From the NCBI GenBank assembly GCA_050180705.1, contig JBFXDX010000006.1, positions 171,517 through 235,516 on the forward strand: DNA of 64,000 bases, written 5' to 3'. The position numbers and the translations under genes are program-made. This document shows, piece after piece, positions 1 through 9,799 of this stretch. Source of the stretch: SB25 sp050180705 (GTDB lineage Bacteria > Bacteroidota > Bacteroidia > Bacteroidales > Tenuifilaceae). How positions within the stretch are numbered: position 1 is the first letter of the stretch; every line of letters starts with the position of its first letter. Under the pieces are notes generated by a model. The model had not been told where the DNA came from, searched no databases, and was given only the letters and a program-made list of their open reading frames with translations.

Positions 1-720
1 ATGCTTGTCTTATCTCTCAAGAATATGGGCGAGAGGCTTAAGGAAAATATGGAATATCTTAAAAAGGCTGAACGTGAAAAGTTGTTGTTGTCCATTGAGA
101 CTGAAGAACGGGAACGTAAACGATTCGCAGAAGATCTGCACGATAGCCTTGGCCCATTGTTGTCTACTACAAAACTATATATAAACGCGCTGAAAGATTC
201 TGCACAGTCCGAGGAACGTCGATTGAATTTAATTAATAGTGCAGAGGAAACTCTATTTGAGTCAATTGCTACTGTCAAGGAAATTGCATATAATCTTTTG
301 CCAAACCTGTTAAGCGATTTTGGGCTCGATATGGCAGTTCGTTCTTTTTGCTGCAAGGTGAGCGAAGCCAGTAGCATTACGATAGTATATCATTCTGCAG
401 AGTATCCAACAAACCTTAACCGACATATGGAAACAACCCTTTTTCGGGTAATTAAGGAATTAGTTAATAACACTATTAGGCATGCAAAGGCCGATAGAAT
501 TGATGTTAAACTTTATTTTGTTGATGAGTTTCTTTGTGTTGATTATATAGATAATGGAGTTGGCTTTGATTTTACGAAGGAGCGGAGTGGAGATCATCGG
601 GGATTGATGAATATTTTTAATAGAGTACATTATCTTAACGGAAAAATTGATTTTGTTACAAATCCCGGAGGTGGTGTTTGTGTTACGATAAAAGTCGAAA
701 AGAATAAATTGCTTACATAG
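1..720 (+). CDS. Sensor histidine kinase, HisKA_3/NarX type (5' part cut by window edge)
   Basis: C-terminal transmitter part of a two-component sensor kinase. A coiled coil (about residues 10-45) runs into a HisKA_3 dimerisation helix, with the phospho-accepting His47 in the motif ERERKRFAEDLHDSLGP. An HATPase_c domain follows, with N-box KELVNNTIRHA, a DNGVGFD box and a glycine-rich lid. No sensor or membrane segment is visible. The open frame starts at the first base of the window, so the real gene very probably begins upstream and the ATG used here is internal. The response regulator 81 bp downstream is the expected partner. The stimulus cannot be told from the sequence. Confidence 0.9.
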   Translation: MLVLSLKNMGERLKENMEYLKKAEREKLLLSIETEERERKRFAEDLHDSLGPLLSTTKLYINALKDSAQSEERRLNLINSAEETLFESIATVKEIAYNLLPNLLSDFGLDMAVRSFCCKVSEASSITIVYHSAEYPTNLNRHMETTLFRVIKELVNNTIRHAKADRIDVKLYFVDEFLCVDYIDNGVGFDFTKERSGDHRGLMNIFNRVHYLNGKIDFVTNPGGGVCVTIKVEKNKLLT

Positions 721-801
721 TTACACCTAAATCTTGCTCTAGGTATAGGGATGCATTCGATTTCGTTATTAAACTATATTGTCCAATAGGAGATTGTTTA
801 A

Positions 802-1443
802 ATGAAGAATATTATTAGTATAGCCATTGTTGATGATCACAAAATATTTAGAACAGGCTTGGAGGTTATTCTTAATGGGATATCTTTCTTTAAGGTAGTA
901 GGTTCTTATGCCGATGGGAAATCGTTGATGAATGGGCTCGCTCAAGAAATTCCAGATGTGATTTTTATGGATATCAAGTTGCCCGAGGATAATGGAATTA
1001 TGCTAACAAAGTTGATTAAGAAAAAATATCCATCAATCAAAATCGTTGCATTAACAATGTTTGGGGAGATTGAATACTTTAACGAAATGTTTGATGTGGG
1101 TGCAGATGGTTTCTTGTTGAAGAGTACGGATGGTGGAGAACTCGAAAAGGCCGTTAAAGAAGTGGTTGCAGGTCAAACATATTTTGCCAAGGAGTTTTTG
1201 GGTTTTTTATCGCTAAAAACAAAAAGAAATACGGATCAACCGATTAATGTTAATCTCTCGGAAAGAGAGTTGGAGGTGCTTAAACTTATTTGCGAAGGAT
1301 TCTCTAACAATGAAATTGCCGAAAAACTTTTTATTAGCGCACATACGGTTGATGGCCATCGTCGCAACTTGATTGCGAAAACAGGTGTGAAAAATGCACC
1401 CAATTTAGTCCTTTTTGCTTTAAAAAATGGATTGATTGATTAA
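802..1443 (+). CDS. LuxR/NarL-family response regulator
   Basis: Two-domain DNA-binding response regulator of 213 residues, the usual length for the NarL/FixJ class. Receiver domain (about 1-125) with acidic pocket DD at 11-12, phospho-acceptor Asp57 in FMDIKLP and the switch lysine in FLLKS. C-terminal LuxR-type helix-turn-helix (about 145-210) with LSERELEVLKLICEG and the recognition-helix segment SAHTVDGHRRNLIAKTG. It lies directly after a HisKA_3 kinase, the type normally paired with NarL regulators, so the two are probably a cognate pair. Targets are unknown; the peptidase/TonB operon 486 bp downstream is a candidate on position alone. Confidence 0.95.
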   Translation: MKNIISIAIVDDHKIFRTGLEVILNGISFFKVVGSYADGKSLMNGLAQEIPDVIFMDIKLPEDNGIMLTKLIKKKYPSIKIVALTMFGEIEYFNEMFDVGADGFLLKSTDGGELEKAVKEVVAGQTYFAKEFLGFLSLKTKRNTDQPINVNLSERELEVLKLICEGFSNNEIAEKLFISAHTVDGHRRNLIAKTGVKNAPNLVLFALKNGLID

Positions 1444-1929
1444 TTCAAGTTAATACTATTTATTGCATTTGCTGCTCTATTCTTGTTATACATTTTCCCG
1501 TGATTATCTCTAAACACCGGTAACGTAAAACCATTGTTTTTACTATAGCATTCTTAGGCTAGTTGCAGATACTGGTATGCTATTTATTTGATTTACTCTA
1601 GTTTTTACTTCGTTTGCTGATTTTTTTATATAAAAAAGTAACCACGCAAAACAACTGTTTTTCTTAAACACCATAAACCCGGGGTTTATTTGAATTCCTG
1701 TTAACTTATTTTAGCTGACATCATTTTGTTGGTAATTCCTTGGTATGCCATTACGAAGTTTTTCTGTAACAACATGCTTTTGCTCTGTTGCTAGCTTATA
1801 AAATGGTTGATGTTAGTTGTGTGCAGAGCACATTGTGTTGTTTCCTTATTCAATGATATTGCATGCGAAGTGTTTGTGAAACATCGTTGTCTGTTGAGTA
1901 TTGTGAATTTTAAACATAAAGTAAAATAG
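1444..1929. other. 486-bp intergenic region with a 17-bp palindrome
   Basis: No convincing gene in either strand. The region lies between the response regulator and the S9 peptidase and should hold the promoter of the peptidase/TonB operon. The one obvious structure is an 8+8 bp inverted repeat around a single G at 1673-1689 (ataaaccc / gggtttat), which could be an operator. No clean TTTG / TAnnTTTG promoter pair was found by eye. Confidence 0.5.
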
Positions 1930-4785
1930 ATGAAAAGAATTTTTGTTGTTTTAATATTTGTCGTTTTTTTCCCTGTAATAATTTTTGCACAAAAGAAACC
2001 TTTGGATCATAGTGTGTATGACAAGTGGAGTTCTATTGGTGGTTTTCAGATAACAGATGATGGAAAATATGCAACCTATTACAGGTCTGTGGATAATGGA
2101 GATGGAGCGTTGAATGTTGTAGAATTAAAAAAGAATATAATAACTACAATTCCAAGGGGAACCAAGGCAAAACTTACAAAGGACGGAAAATATGTTTGTT
2201 TTGTTATAAGACCAGAATATACTAAGACCAAGGAGGCTAAAGAAAAAAAACTGAAAGGAGATAAAATGCCTAAAGATTCGCTGGGTATTTTAGCCCTAGG
2301 TTCAATGCATGTGATTAAGATTCCATTTTTAGAAAAGTTCGACATGGCTAAGGAGGGGCGAGATTACATTGTTTATGAAACAAATCCACCAGCCGATACT
2401 TTGAGTGCGAAAGATGTTAAAACAAAATCTAAGGCTAAACATGAAAAGGGGGTTGGTAAGCCGTTGATGGTTTATCAATTATCGTCAGGGAATATAGATA
2501 CCTTAATGTATGTTTCTGATTATAAGTTTAGCAATGGCGGTGATACGCTTTTCTTTGTTCGTACACCTAAATCTACTGATAGTACTTTTAAGGCAGGCAT
2601 TTATATATACGAACTTAAATCGAAATTGCTTAAAACAGTAATCGAGGGCTGTGCTAAGAACGAATTTACACTTCCTGTTCTTTCCGAAGATGAAAAGGCA
2701 CTTGCATTTTATGCAAACTCCGATACCTCAAAGAAGGCTGATGATAATGTTGAAATATATGTTTACAAGGATGGATATGATAGGGCTCGCATCGCAGTTA
2801 GTAATTCAATAAAGGGTCTTGATTCTGGATGGTGTGTAAGTAAGAGGCGTTCCTTGAACTTTAGTAAAGACAATCAAGCGTTGTATTTTGGAATATCTTC
2901 AATACAACCAAAGAAAGATACCTCGGAGAATGACTCCGAGGTTGCGAAGTTGGATGTTTGGCATTACAATGATAAGTATATTCAGACTCACCAAAAGGCT
3001 CGAATTAATCAGGATCTAAGGCGGAGTTATCTTTCGCGAGTTTTAGTTGATAATCCAACAGAGATAGTTCAACTTTCTGCGATTGATTATCCTGTTGCGA
3101 GAGTAGCGCAGAAGTGGAGTGCCGATTGGGCTTTTGCTGTATCATCGGAAAGATACGCTATTGAGTCGCAATGGGATTCTAACCCCAAAAACGATTTGTA
3201 TGTTATTTCCGTTACCGATGGTAATGCTAAATTAGTTCAGGAAGGACAGTATATATCACATGTTAGCGATTCTCCCGATGGAAATTTTCTTATTTGGTAC
3301 AATAATCAGAATAAAAACTGGTATTCATATGATGTTAAGTCTGATACAGTAAGATTGCTTACCGAAAAAATAAATGTTCCGCTTTGGAACGAATTGCACG
3401 ATACCCCCGAAATGCCTAATGCCTATGGTGGTGGAATTTGGCGCGAGAATGACGAGGCATTTTTTGTCTATGACAAATATGATGTTTGGCAGATAGATCC
3501 ATTGGGTATGAAAGCCCCATTTATGGTTACAGATGGTTTAGGTCGCCAAAAGGGAATTACTTTTAGAATGCTTGATGTTGATGATTTGCAGTTACCTCCA
3601 GGAACTCCTGGTGTAACCATTGGTCCAATCAAGAAAGATGATTCGTTGTTCTTCACGGCTTTCGATAATGCATCTAAAGGCTATGGCTACTACATAAAGG
3701 ATATGAAAGCGAGACACCCTGTGATGAAAGCACTTATTATGGAATCTGATTTCTCGTTAGGTTATTTTAATAAAGCTAAGAATTCTAATGTTATAACATA
3801 TACCAAGAGCAACTTTATGGTATCGCCAAATATGTGGGTTACGAAGGATTGGTTTAAAACATCTCGTAAGGTAACCGAAATAAACCCTCAACAAAAGGAT
3901 TACAATTGGGGTACCTGTGAACTAGTAAAATGGAATGCTGGTGATGGCCGTTTAACCGAAGGTCTTTTGTTTAAACCAGAGGACTTTGATCCCACAAAAA
4001 AATATCCTATGGTGGTGTATTTCTATGAAAGAACATCACAGTATAAAAATATGTATCGCAATCCTGCGCCAAGTAAGTCAACCATTAATGTTACTTATTT
4101 TGTAAGTAATGGGTATTTAGTGTTTATGCCCGATATTCATTATAAAATTGGACATCCTGGAAAGAGTGCCATTGACTGTATTGTTCCTGGTGTTGAAAAA
4201 CTGTGCGAGAATAGTTGGGTGGATCGAGAAAATATTGGTATCCAGGGCCAAAGTTGGGGTGGTTATCAGGTGGCTTACATTGTCACTCAAACCGATATTT
4301 TTAAGGCTGCAGGAGCAGGTGCACCTGTTGCTAATATGACTAGTGCTTACGGAGGAATTCGCTGGGGAGAGGGCGTTTCACGCCAGTTTCAGTACGAATC
4401 TACACAGAGTCGAATTGGCAAAAGTTTATGGGATGAAGGTGGCTTAGAATTATACATCGAAAACTCTCCTCTTTTCCATGCCGATAAAATAAAAACTCCG
4501 TTGCTAATTATGGATAACGATAAGGATGAGTGTGTGCCTTGGTATCAAGGAATAGAACTTTTTACCGCTATGCGTCGGTTAGGTAAAGTGGTATGGATGC
4601 TTCAGTATAATGATGAAACCCACAATCTAACTGGCGATGTTAATTCACTAGACTATACAATCAGGTTATACCAATTTTTCGATCACTATTTAAAGGGAAA
4701 ACCTATGCCTGTTTGGATGAAATATGGTGTACCCGCCACTAAAAAAGGTATTGATTGGGGGCTTGAATTAGTAACTGAACCATAA
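1930..4785 (+). CDS. Secreted S9 family peptidase (prolyl oligopeptidase / dipeptidyl aminopeptidase type)
   Basis: Serine peptidase of the alpha/beta-hydrolase S9 clan, expected to cut small peptides in the periplasm. Signal peptide at 1-20, ending in IIFAQ. Residues about 30-640 form the non-catalytic propeller-like region. The catalytic domain (about 650-930) has Ser775 in GQSWGGYQ, the probable Asp866 in DNDKDECVP, and His898 in DETHNL. At 951 residues it is longer than many S9 enzymes; a Lys/Asp-rich stretch around 95-180 accounts for part of this. It is first in a run with gaps of 18, 6, 19 and 25 bp, so it is probably co-transcribed with the C25-like peptidase and the TonB receptor. 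This suggests a role in peptide use or envelope protein turnover. Confidence 0.93.
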   Translation: MKRIFVVLIFVVFFPVIIFAQKKPLDHSVYDKWSSIGGFQITDDGKYATYYRSVDNGDGALNVVELKKNIITTIPRGTKAKLTKDGKYVCFVIRPEYTKTKEAKEKKLKGDKMPKDSLGILALGSMHVIKIPFLEKFDMAKEGRDYIVYETNPPADTLSAKDVKTKSKAKHEKGVGKPLMVYQLSSGNIDTLMYVSDYKFSNGGDTLFFVRTPKSTDSTFKAGIYIYELKSKLLKTVIEGCAKNEFTLPVLSEDEKALAFYANSDTSKKADDNVEIYVYKDGYDRARIAVSNSIKGLDSGWCVSKRRSLNFSKDNQALYFGISSIQPKKDTSENDSEVAKLDVWHYNDKYIQTHQKARINQDLRRSYLSRVLVDNPTEIVQLSAIDYPVARVAQKWSADWAFAVSSERYAIESQWDSNPKNDLYVISVTDGNAKLVQEGQYISHVSDSPDGNFLIWYNNQNKNWYSYDVKSDTVRLLTEKINVPLWNELHDTPEMPNAYGGGIWRENDEAFFVYDKYDVWQIDPLGMKAPFMVTDGLGRQKGITFRMLDVDDLQLPPGTPGVTIGPIKKDDSLFFTAFDNASKGYGYYIKDMKARHPVMKALIMESDFSLGYFNKAKNSNVITYTKSNFMVSPNMWVTKDWFKTSRKVTEINPQQKDYNWGTCELVKWNAGDGRLTEGLLFKPEDFDPTKKYPMVVYFYERTSQYKNMYRNPAPSKSTINVTYFVSNGYLVFMPDIHYKIGHPGKSAIDCIVPGVEKLCENSWVDRENIGIQGQSWGGYQVAYIVTQTDIFKAAGAGAPVANMTSAYGGIRWGEGVSRQFQYESTQSRIGKSLWDEGGLELYIENSPLFHADKIKTPLLIMDNDKDECVPWYQGIELFTAMRRLGKVVWMLQYNDETHNLTGDVNSLDYTIRLYQFFDHYLKGKPMPVWMKYGVPATKKGIDWGLELVTEP

Positions 4786-4803
4786 TATATAATAATCTAA
4801 CCT

Positions 4804-6957
4804 ATGAACAAGAAAGTATTTATACTCTGCATTTTAATTTTAACGGTATTTGAAACCTACGCATCAAAGTGGATGCCGTCGGTAGCTGTTGTTGTTGATA
4901 AAGTTACATATCAGAAAGTTGCGCCAGATATTGATGCTTACTTGAAGTCTATTGAGACTGATGGTAAAAAAGCCATACTTGTTGTTGATAAATGGGGCAT
5001 TCCCGATTCAATTAGGGCAGACCTAAAAGGCCTTTACACTACAGCAAACCTTGAGGGGGTTGTTTTGGTTGGTGATATTCCAATTCCAATGATTCGCGAT
5101 GCACAGCATTTATCTACTGCATTTAAAATGAACCAGAAACGTGACTGGAGGGATTCGTCTATTCCATCGGATCGGTTTTATGATGATTTTGATTTAAAGT
5201 TTGATTACATAAAGCAGGATAGTACGGTGAAGTTATATCATTACTATTCTTTACGGGCCGATTCTCCACAATATATCAGTTGTGATATTTATTCGGCAAG
5301 AATTAAGGCACCTAAAATCCCGGGAAAAGATAAATATCAGGCAGTGTCGGACTATTTTAAAAAAGTTGTTGCCGACAAGGCTCATAAACGGCAGATGAAA
5401 AATATATTATACTTTGCTGGGCATGGCTACAATTCAAACTCGTTGAACGCAAGAGTTGATGAGGCTTGGGCTTTAAAGGAGCAATTCCCATTTTTAAATA
5501 AAGAGTTGGGGACTTCGCTTAATTTTATTGATCACACCTTCGATGATTTTTCTAAATCTAGACTGATGGGAGCATTGGCTGATCCAAGAGTCGATTTGGC
5601 AATTTTGCATCATCACGGATCTGACGATACTCAGTATTTAAATGGTTCGCCCAAGGCTTCCGATGCTAATACTTGGATTAGTCAAACAAAACGTTTTTTC
5701 CGTTCAAAAGTTCGTTCGGCTAAGGATACTGTAGCGTCTAAAAAATATTATGTTGAAAATTATGATGTGCCAGAAGATTGGGTTGATGGAGCTACCAATG
5801 CTAATGTAACAATTGAGGATAGCATTTATGATGCTTCACTCAATATTAATATTCCAGATTTTAAAGGATATTCGTCAAACGCTAAAGTTATTATTATAGA
5901 TGCTTGCTATAATGGTTCATACCATTTGGATGATTACCTAAGCGGTCATTACATTTTCAATCCAGGTAACACAATTGTTGTAAAGGCAAATAGTGTAAAT
6001 ACCCTTCAGGACACGTGGACGAATGAGTTGATGGGATTAATGAATGTTGGTGTCTGTGTTGGTAATTGGTCCAAGGGGCAGATGACCTTAGAGTCACATC
6101 TTATTGGCGATCCAACGTTTATGTTTTCTAATACTCTGACTGAGAATTTCGATAATAGTATTGTTAAGGAAAGAGCCAATTTGAAGTATTGGAAGAAACT
6201 TTTAAACAATTCTTTACCCGATATTCGAGCTCTTGCAATGAAAATGTTAAACCATAACAATGCAATTACTTCAAATGAATTGCTTAAAATTCAGCATAAT
6301 GACAGAAGTGCTATTGTTCGGCTTGAGGCTTTTATGCTAATTAAAAAAATGTCAGATGCCAATCTTCCGGCTTCTATAATCCTTGGCCTTAGTGACTCAT
6401 ATGAGTTGATTCAGAGAATGAGCGCATTAACAGCCGCAAAAAATCAAGCCCCAGAATTACTCCTTGCGGCAGCAAAGTACAAACTTACACCCACGACATC
6501 TTCGCGTGTTGATTTTCACATTAAAACTTTAATTGACTGTTATAATGCTGATGATGTTAAAGCTGCATTTGAAACGGTGAGAAAGGAGCAGGGCTATTGG
6601 CCAGTTGAAGAAAATTATATATCGCTTATAGAATCTATTCAGATTAATTATCAAAGAGACAAAAAGGATTTTGATGAACTTAAAAACCCCAATGCTTCTT
6701 TCAAAGAGAAAAGGTTTACCATTTCTGCTCAACGGAATAAATGTTCGATCCTATTTCTTGACGAGTTATTAAGTGTTTTAACATCGGGCAATGATAAGGA
6801 ATTACGATTACTTACTGCCGAAACATTAGGGTGGTATGTTTACTCTTACAAAAAAGAGTATATCATCGAAAGGTGCAGGCAGATAGCAGATGTTGAGAAA
6901 GATGTGCAGGTAAAAAATGAATTACTTAAAAGCATTAGAAGATTAACCCAAAACTAA
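4804..6957 (+). CDS. Gingipain-like (C25/clan CD) cysteine peptidase homologue with C-terminal HEAT-like repeats
   Basis: Secreted protein of 717 residues with a signal peptide (1-20, FETYASKW). The N-terminal half carries a caspase/gingipain-type core: a beta-strand with VVLVGDIPIPM, a probable catalytic His271 in LHHHGS, and Cys368 in IIIDACYNGSYH, followed by the HLIGDPTF segment that is typical of C25 peptidases. Residues about 450-717 are helical, with alternating short helices resembling HEAT repeats (for example SLPDIRALAMKMLNH). Classical gingipains end in Ig and sorting domains; this one has neither, so it is a divergent member. Activity is inferred from the His/Cys pair only. It is 18 bp after the S9 peptidase and 6 bp before the TonB receptor. 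Confidence 0.8.
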   Translation: MNKKVFILCILILTVFETYASKWMPSVAVVVDKVTYQKVAPDIDAYLKSIETDGKKAILVVDKWGIPDSIRADLKGLYTTANLEGVVLVGDIPIPMIRDAQHLSTAFKMNQKRDWRDSSIPSDRFYDDFDLKFDYIKQDSTVKLYHYYSLRADSPQYISCDIYSARIKAPKIPGKDKYQAVSDYFKKVVADKAHKRQMKNILYFAGHGYNSNSLNARVDEAWALKEQFPFLNKELGTSLNFIDHTFDDFSKSRLMGALADPRVDLAILHHHGSDDTQYLNGSPKASDANTWISQTKRFFRSKVRSAKDTVASKKYYVENYDVPEDWVDGATNANVTIEDSIYDASLNINIPDFKGYSSNAKVIIIDACYNGSYHLDDYLSGHYIFNPGNTIVVKANSVNTLQDTWTNELMGLMNVGVCVGNWSKGQMTLESHLIGDPTFMFSNTLTENFDNSIVKERANLKYWKKLLNNSLPDIRALAMKMLNHNNAITSNELLKIQHNDRSAIVRLEAFMLIKKMSDANLPASIILGLSDSYELIQRMSALTAAKNQAPELLLAAAKYKLTPTTSSRVDFHIKTLIDCYNADDVKAAFETVRKEQGYWPVEENYISLIESIQINYQRDKKDFDELKNPNASFKEKRFTISAQRNKCSILFLDELLSVLTSGNDKELRLLTAETLGWYVYSYKKEYIIERCRQIADVEKDVQVKNELLKSIRRLTQN

Positions 6958-6963
6958 AAACCT

Positions 6964-9780
6964 ATGCAGAAAAAATGTTTAACTCTAATTGTTTCATTGC
7001 TAGCCTTTGTTCTGGCAAGAGCGCAAGAGGGTACCAGCCCAAGTCGCTTTGCGCAGATTGATGGCGTAGTAATAGAACAAGGCGATGGCAATGTTCCCGT
7101 TCCATTTGCCGCGGTTATTTTAACACCGTCCGATATGTCTACAATTACGGATGCTAATGGTGTGTTTGTTTTTAAGAAGGTTGAGCCTGGTAAGATAGGT
7201 TTGCGTGTTCAGTTTATTGGTATGGAGACTATCGATACCTCAATTGTTGTAAAACCTGGAACGACTAATCGTTTTACATTTAGCATGAAAGTTTCAAGCT
7301 TTCACCTCGAAGAGGTAACTGTTCTGGCAACGCAAAACAAGGCAGGAAAATCAACTGCATCAAATGTTTCGCGTCAGGCAATGGATCACTTACAGTCGAG
7401 TTCGTTGAAGGATATTATGCAATTGATACCTGGCGGGCAAATTGACAATCCCGATTTATCGACCGCTAATACAATTTCACTTCGTACATTAAGCAGCAGT
7501 TCGACCGATAATTACGATATGAACAGTTTGGGAACTGCAATTATTGTGGATGGTGCACCTATATCGAACAATGCAAATCTTCAGGTTTTATCTCCTTCCA
7601 TTACAGGTGCTTCTGGTAATTCTGGATCGGGGGTCGATTTGCGTAAAATATCTACTGATAATATTGAGTCGGTTGAGGTGATTAGAGGTATTCCATCGGC
7701 AGAGTATGGCGATTTAACATCAGGAGCAGTAATTGTTAAATCAAGAGCTGGTCGAGAGCCTTTAAGTGTCCGGTTTAAAACAAACCCCTCGGTTTACCAA
7801 GCTTCAATTTCAAAAGGTTTATCGCTTGGTGACAAATACGGGAATCTTAACCTCAGTGGCGATTATGCATACAATGTTAATAAGCCTACCGAGGCATATG
7901 CCTATTATCAACGAATAAACTTTAAGGTACTTTGGTCTAAAAGTTTCTCAGAGAACTTCAGTTCTAATACTTCTGTTAATTTGCTTTATGGCCTAGATCA
8001 AAGGGATAAGAACCCTGATGATCAACGTTCGCAGTTGGCAAATGGTGCCAAAGAGAAAGGTGTCCGCATCAATACGAATGGTATGTATAATGCAAATATT
8101 GGTTGGTTAAAATCAATTAAGTATAGCTTGGCCTTTAGTTATACCGACAAACACTCATATGAAGAGGAGTTGTTGGGCAATGCATTTGCTCCTTACTCGT
8201 TATCACTTGTTGATGGTGGAATACTTTCGAATAGACCAGGACAACGGGTTTACGATGCTGCTGGGAATGAAATTACCAATATCGATCCTAGCGAACTTAA
8301 CAAATATGCTACGTATTTGCCAAATGAGTATTTCTCGCGTTACGATATTTATGGTAAAGAGTTAAATGCCTTCTCCAAAGTGTCGGCTAACTTTTCCAAG
8401 CGCTGGGGAAATATTAATAATCGAATTCTTGTTGGGTTTGACTTTAAAACTGATGGAAATTTAGGCCGAGGTAAGGTTTATAATCCAGATACGCCACCGC
8501 TTAGAAGTAGTTCGTCTGATAACTCGGCTTACAGGCCTAGGGCTTTCTCCGATATTCCTTTTGTAAATCAATTTGGATTATTTCTTGAAAACTCATATGA
8601 GCATAACATAGGAGAGCGCGTGTTAAATATCACAGCGGGTGTGCGCTATGATCAGATTCAGGATTTGACATCGGTAACGCCTCGTGTCAATGTGTCGTTT
8701 GATATTTTTCCAAAATACTTTACCATCCGGGGTGGATATGGTATTGCTGCGAAAGCTCCAGTTACACTATATTTACACCCAGAAAAGGCGTACTTCGATT
8801 ATGTAAATTTCAACAACCTAGGGTCGCAAACGGTTCCAGAGAATGAACAGCTGCTGATTGCCACTACACGTTCGTTTAGCACCGAAAATAATGACCTTAA
8901 AATTGCAAAGAATGAGAAATCGGAAGTGGGATTTGATGTTAAGATTAACAAGATTCGTTTTTCCGTTACTGGGTATAACGAGAACTTAAGAAATGGCTAT
9001 ACGTTAGGTCGCGATTTAAGTTGCTTTAAGTTGGTTCAGTATGATAGGTATAGAATTGCTTCGGAAGTTCCCGGATCTATTCCAATACTTGAACTTGATG
9101 GATCTTATAATGTATTTGCTTCCTTTTCGAAACCCCTTAATACAGTTAAGACTAACAATAGAGGAGTTGAGTATGAACTGGACTTTGGTAGAATCAGTGC
9201 GATACGAACATCATTTTATATTAATGGGGCTTGGATGCGTACAAAATACCAAGACGATAACTATTCCTATAGTACGGCTAAGAATGGTAATAATCTTGAA
9301 CGTAATATTGGAATATATGAGCCAGGGGTAAGGTCTGATTATATGGAGAAAATGTTGACCACATTTAGGGTAACTCATAATATTCCCCGTATAGGTTTTG
9401 TTATTACACTTACTGCACAGGTTAGTTGGTTTGAAAAATACTGGAGCGAGTATGGAAATGACGAAATGTTTGTTAAATACATATCGCATGTTGATGGACA
9501 GGTTTACGATTTTGATCCAGCACTTAAGGACGATCCTGAGTTCTCGTATCTTTTCCCAGCATTGAATAGTAAACGTTTTATAGTAGAGAAGTATACCCCT
9601 GTTACAATATTCAATTTCTTACTTTCAAAGGAAATAGGGGATGTTCTAACTGCGTCGTTCTTTGTTAACAATATGTTTAACTATCGACCTCTTTATGAAA
9701 GTAAGGCAAATAAGGGATCGTACAAGGAGTTGGGTATTCCTACCTTCTTTGGATTTGATCTTAAGGTAAATATTAAGTAA
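6964..9780 (+). CDS. TonB-dependent outer-membrane receptor with carboxypeptidase-regulatory-like N-domain
   Basis: Energised outer-membrane importer of 938 residues. Signal peptide 1-20 (LLAFVLARAQ). A CarboxypepD_reg-like beta-sandwich follows at about 30-115 (VFVFKKVEPGKIGLRVQFIG). The plug domain is at about 135-265 (IIVDGAPISNN, IESVEVIRGIPSAEYGDLTSGAVIVKS). The rest is a 22-strand-type barrel, ending in a typical aromatic-rich C-terminus. It is not accompanied by a SusD homologue, so this is not a Sus-type glycan locus. The neighbours (two secreted peptidases upstream, DUF4876 lipoprotein and barrel downstream) point to peptide, protein-bound cofactor or metal uptake; the substrate is unknown. 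TonB proteins are encoded far away at 60952-62480. Confidence 0.95.
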   Translation: MQKKCLTLIVSLLAFVLARAQEGTSPSRFAQIDGVVIEQGDGNVPVPFAAVILTPSDMSTITDANGVFVFKKVEPGKIGLRVQFIGMETIDTSIVVKPGTTNRFTFSMKVSSFHLEEVTVLATQNKAGKSTASNVSRQAMDHLQSSSLKDIMQLIPGGQIDNPDLSTANTISLRTLSSSSTDNYDMNSLGTAIIVDGAPISNNANLQVLSPSITGASGNSGSGVDLRKISTDNIESVEVIRGIPSAEYGDLTSGAVIVKSRAGREPLSVRFKTNPSVYQASISKGLSLGDKYGNLNLSGDYAYNVNKPTEAYAYYQRINFKVLWSKSFSENFSSNTSVNLLYGLDQRDKNPDDQRSQLANGAKEKGVRINTNGMYNANIGWLKSIKYSLAFSYTDKHSYEEELLGNAFAPYSLSLVDGGILSNRPGQRVYDAAGNEITNIDPSELNKYATYLPNEYFSRYDIYGKELNAFSKVSANFSKRWGNINNRILVGFDFKTDGNLGRGKVYNPDTPPLRSSSSDNSAYRPRAFSDIPFVNQFGLFLENSYEHNIGERVLNITAGVRYDQIQDLTSVTPRVNVSFDIFPKYFTIRGGYGIAAKAPVTLYLHPEKAYFDYVNFNNLGSQTVPENEQLLIATTRSFSTENNDLKIAKNEKSEVGFDVKINKIRFSVTGYNENLRNGYTLGRDLSCFKLVQYDRYRIASEVPGSIPILELDGSYNVFASFSKPLNTVKTNNRGVEYELDFGRISAIRTSFYINGAWMRTKYQDDNYSYSTAKNGNNLERNIGIYEPGVRSDYMEKMLTTFRVTHNIPRIGFVITLTAQVSWFEKYWSEYGNDEMFVKYISHVDGQVYDFDPALKDDPEFSYLFPALNSKRFIVEKYTPVTIFNFLLSKEIGDVLTASFFVNNMFNYRPLYESKANKGSYKELGIPTFFGFDLKVNIK

Positions 9781-9799
9781 CAAGTATAATGGTTGTAAT

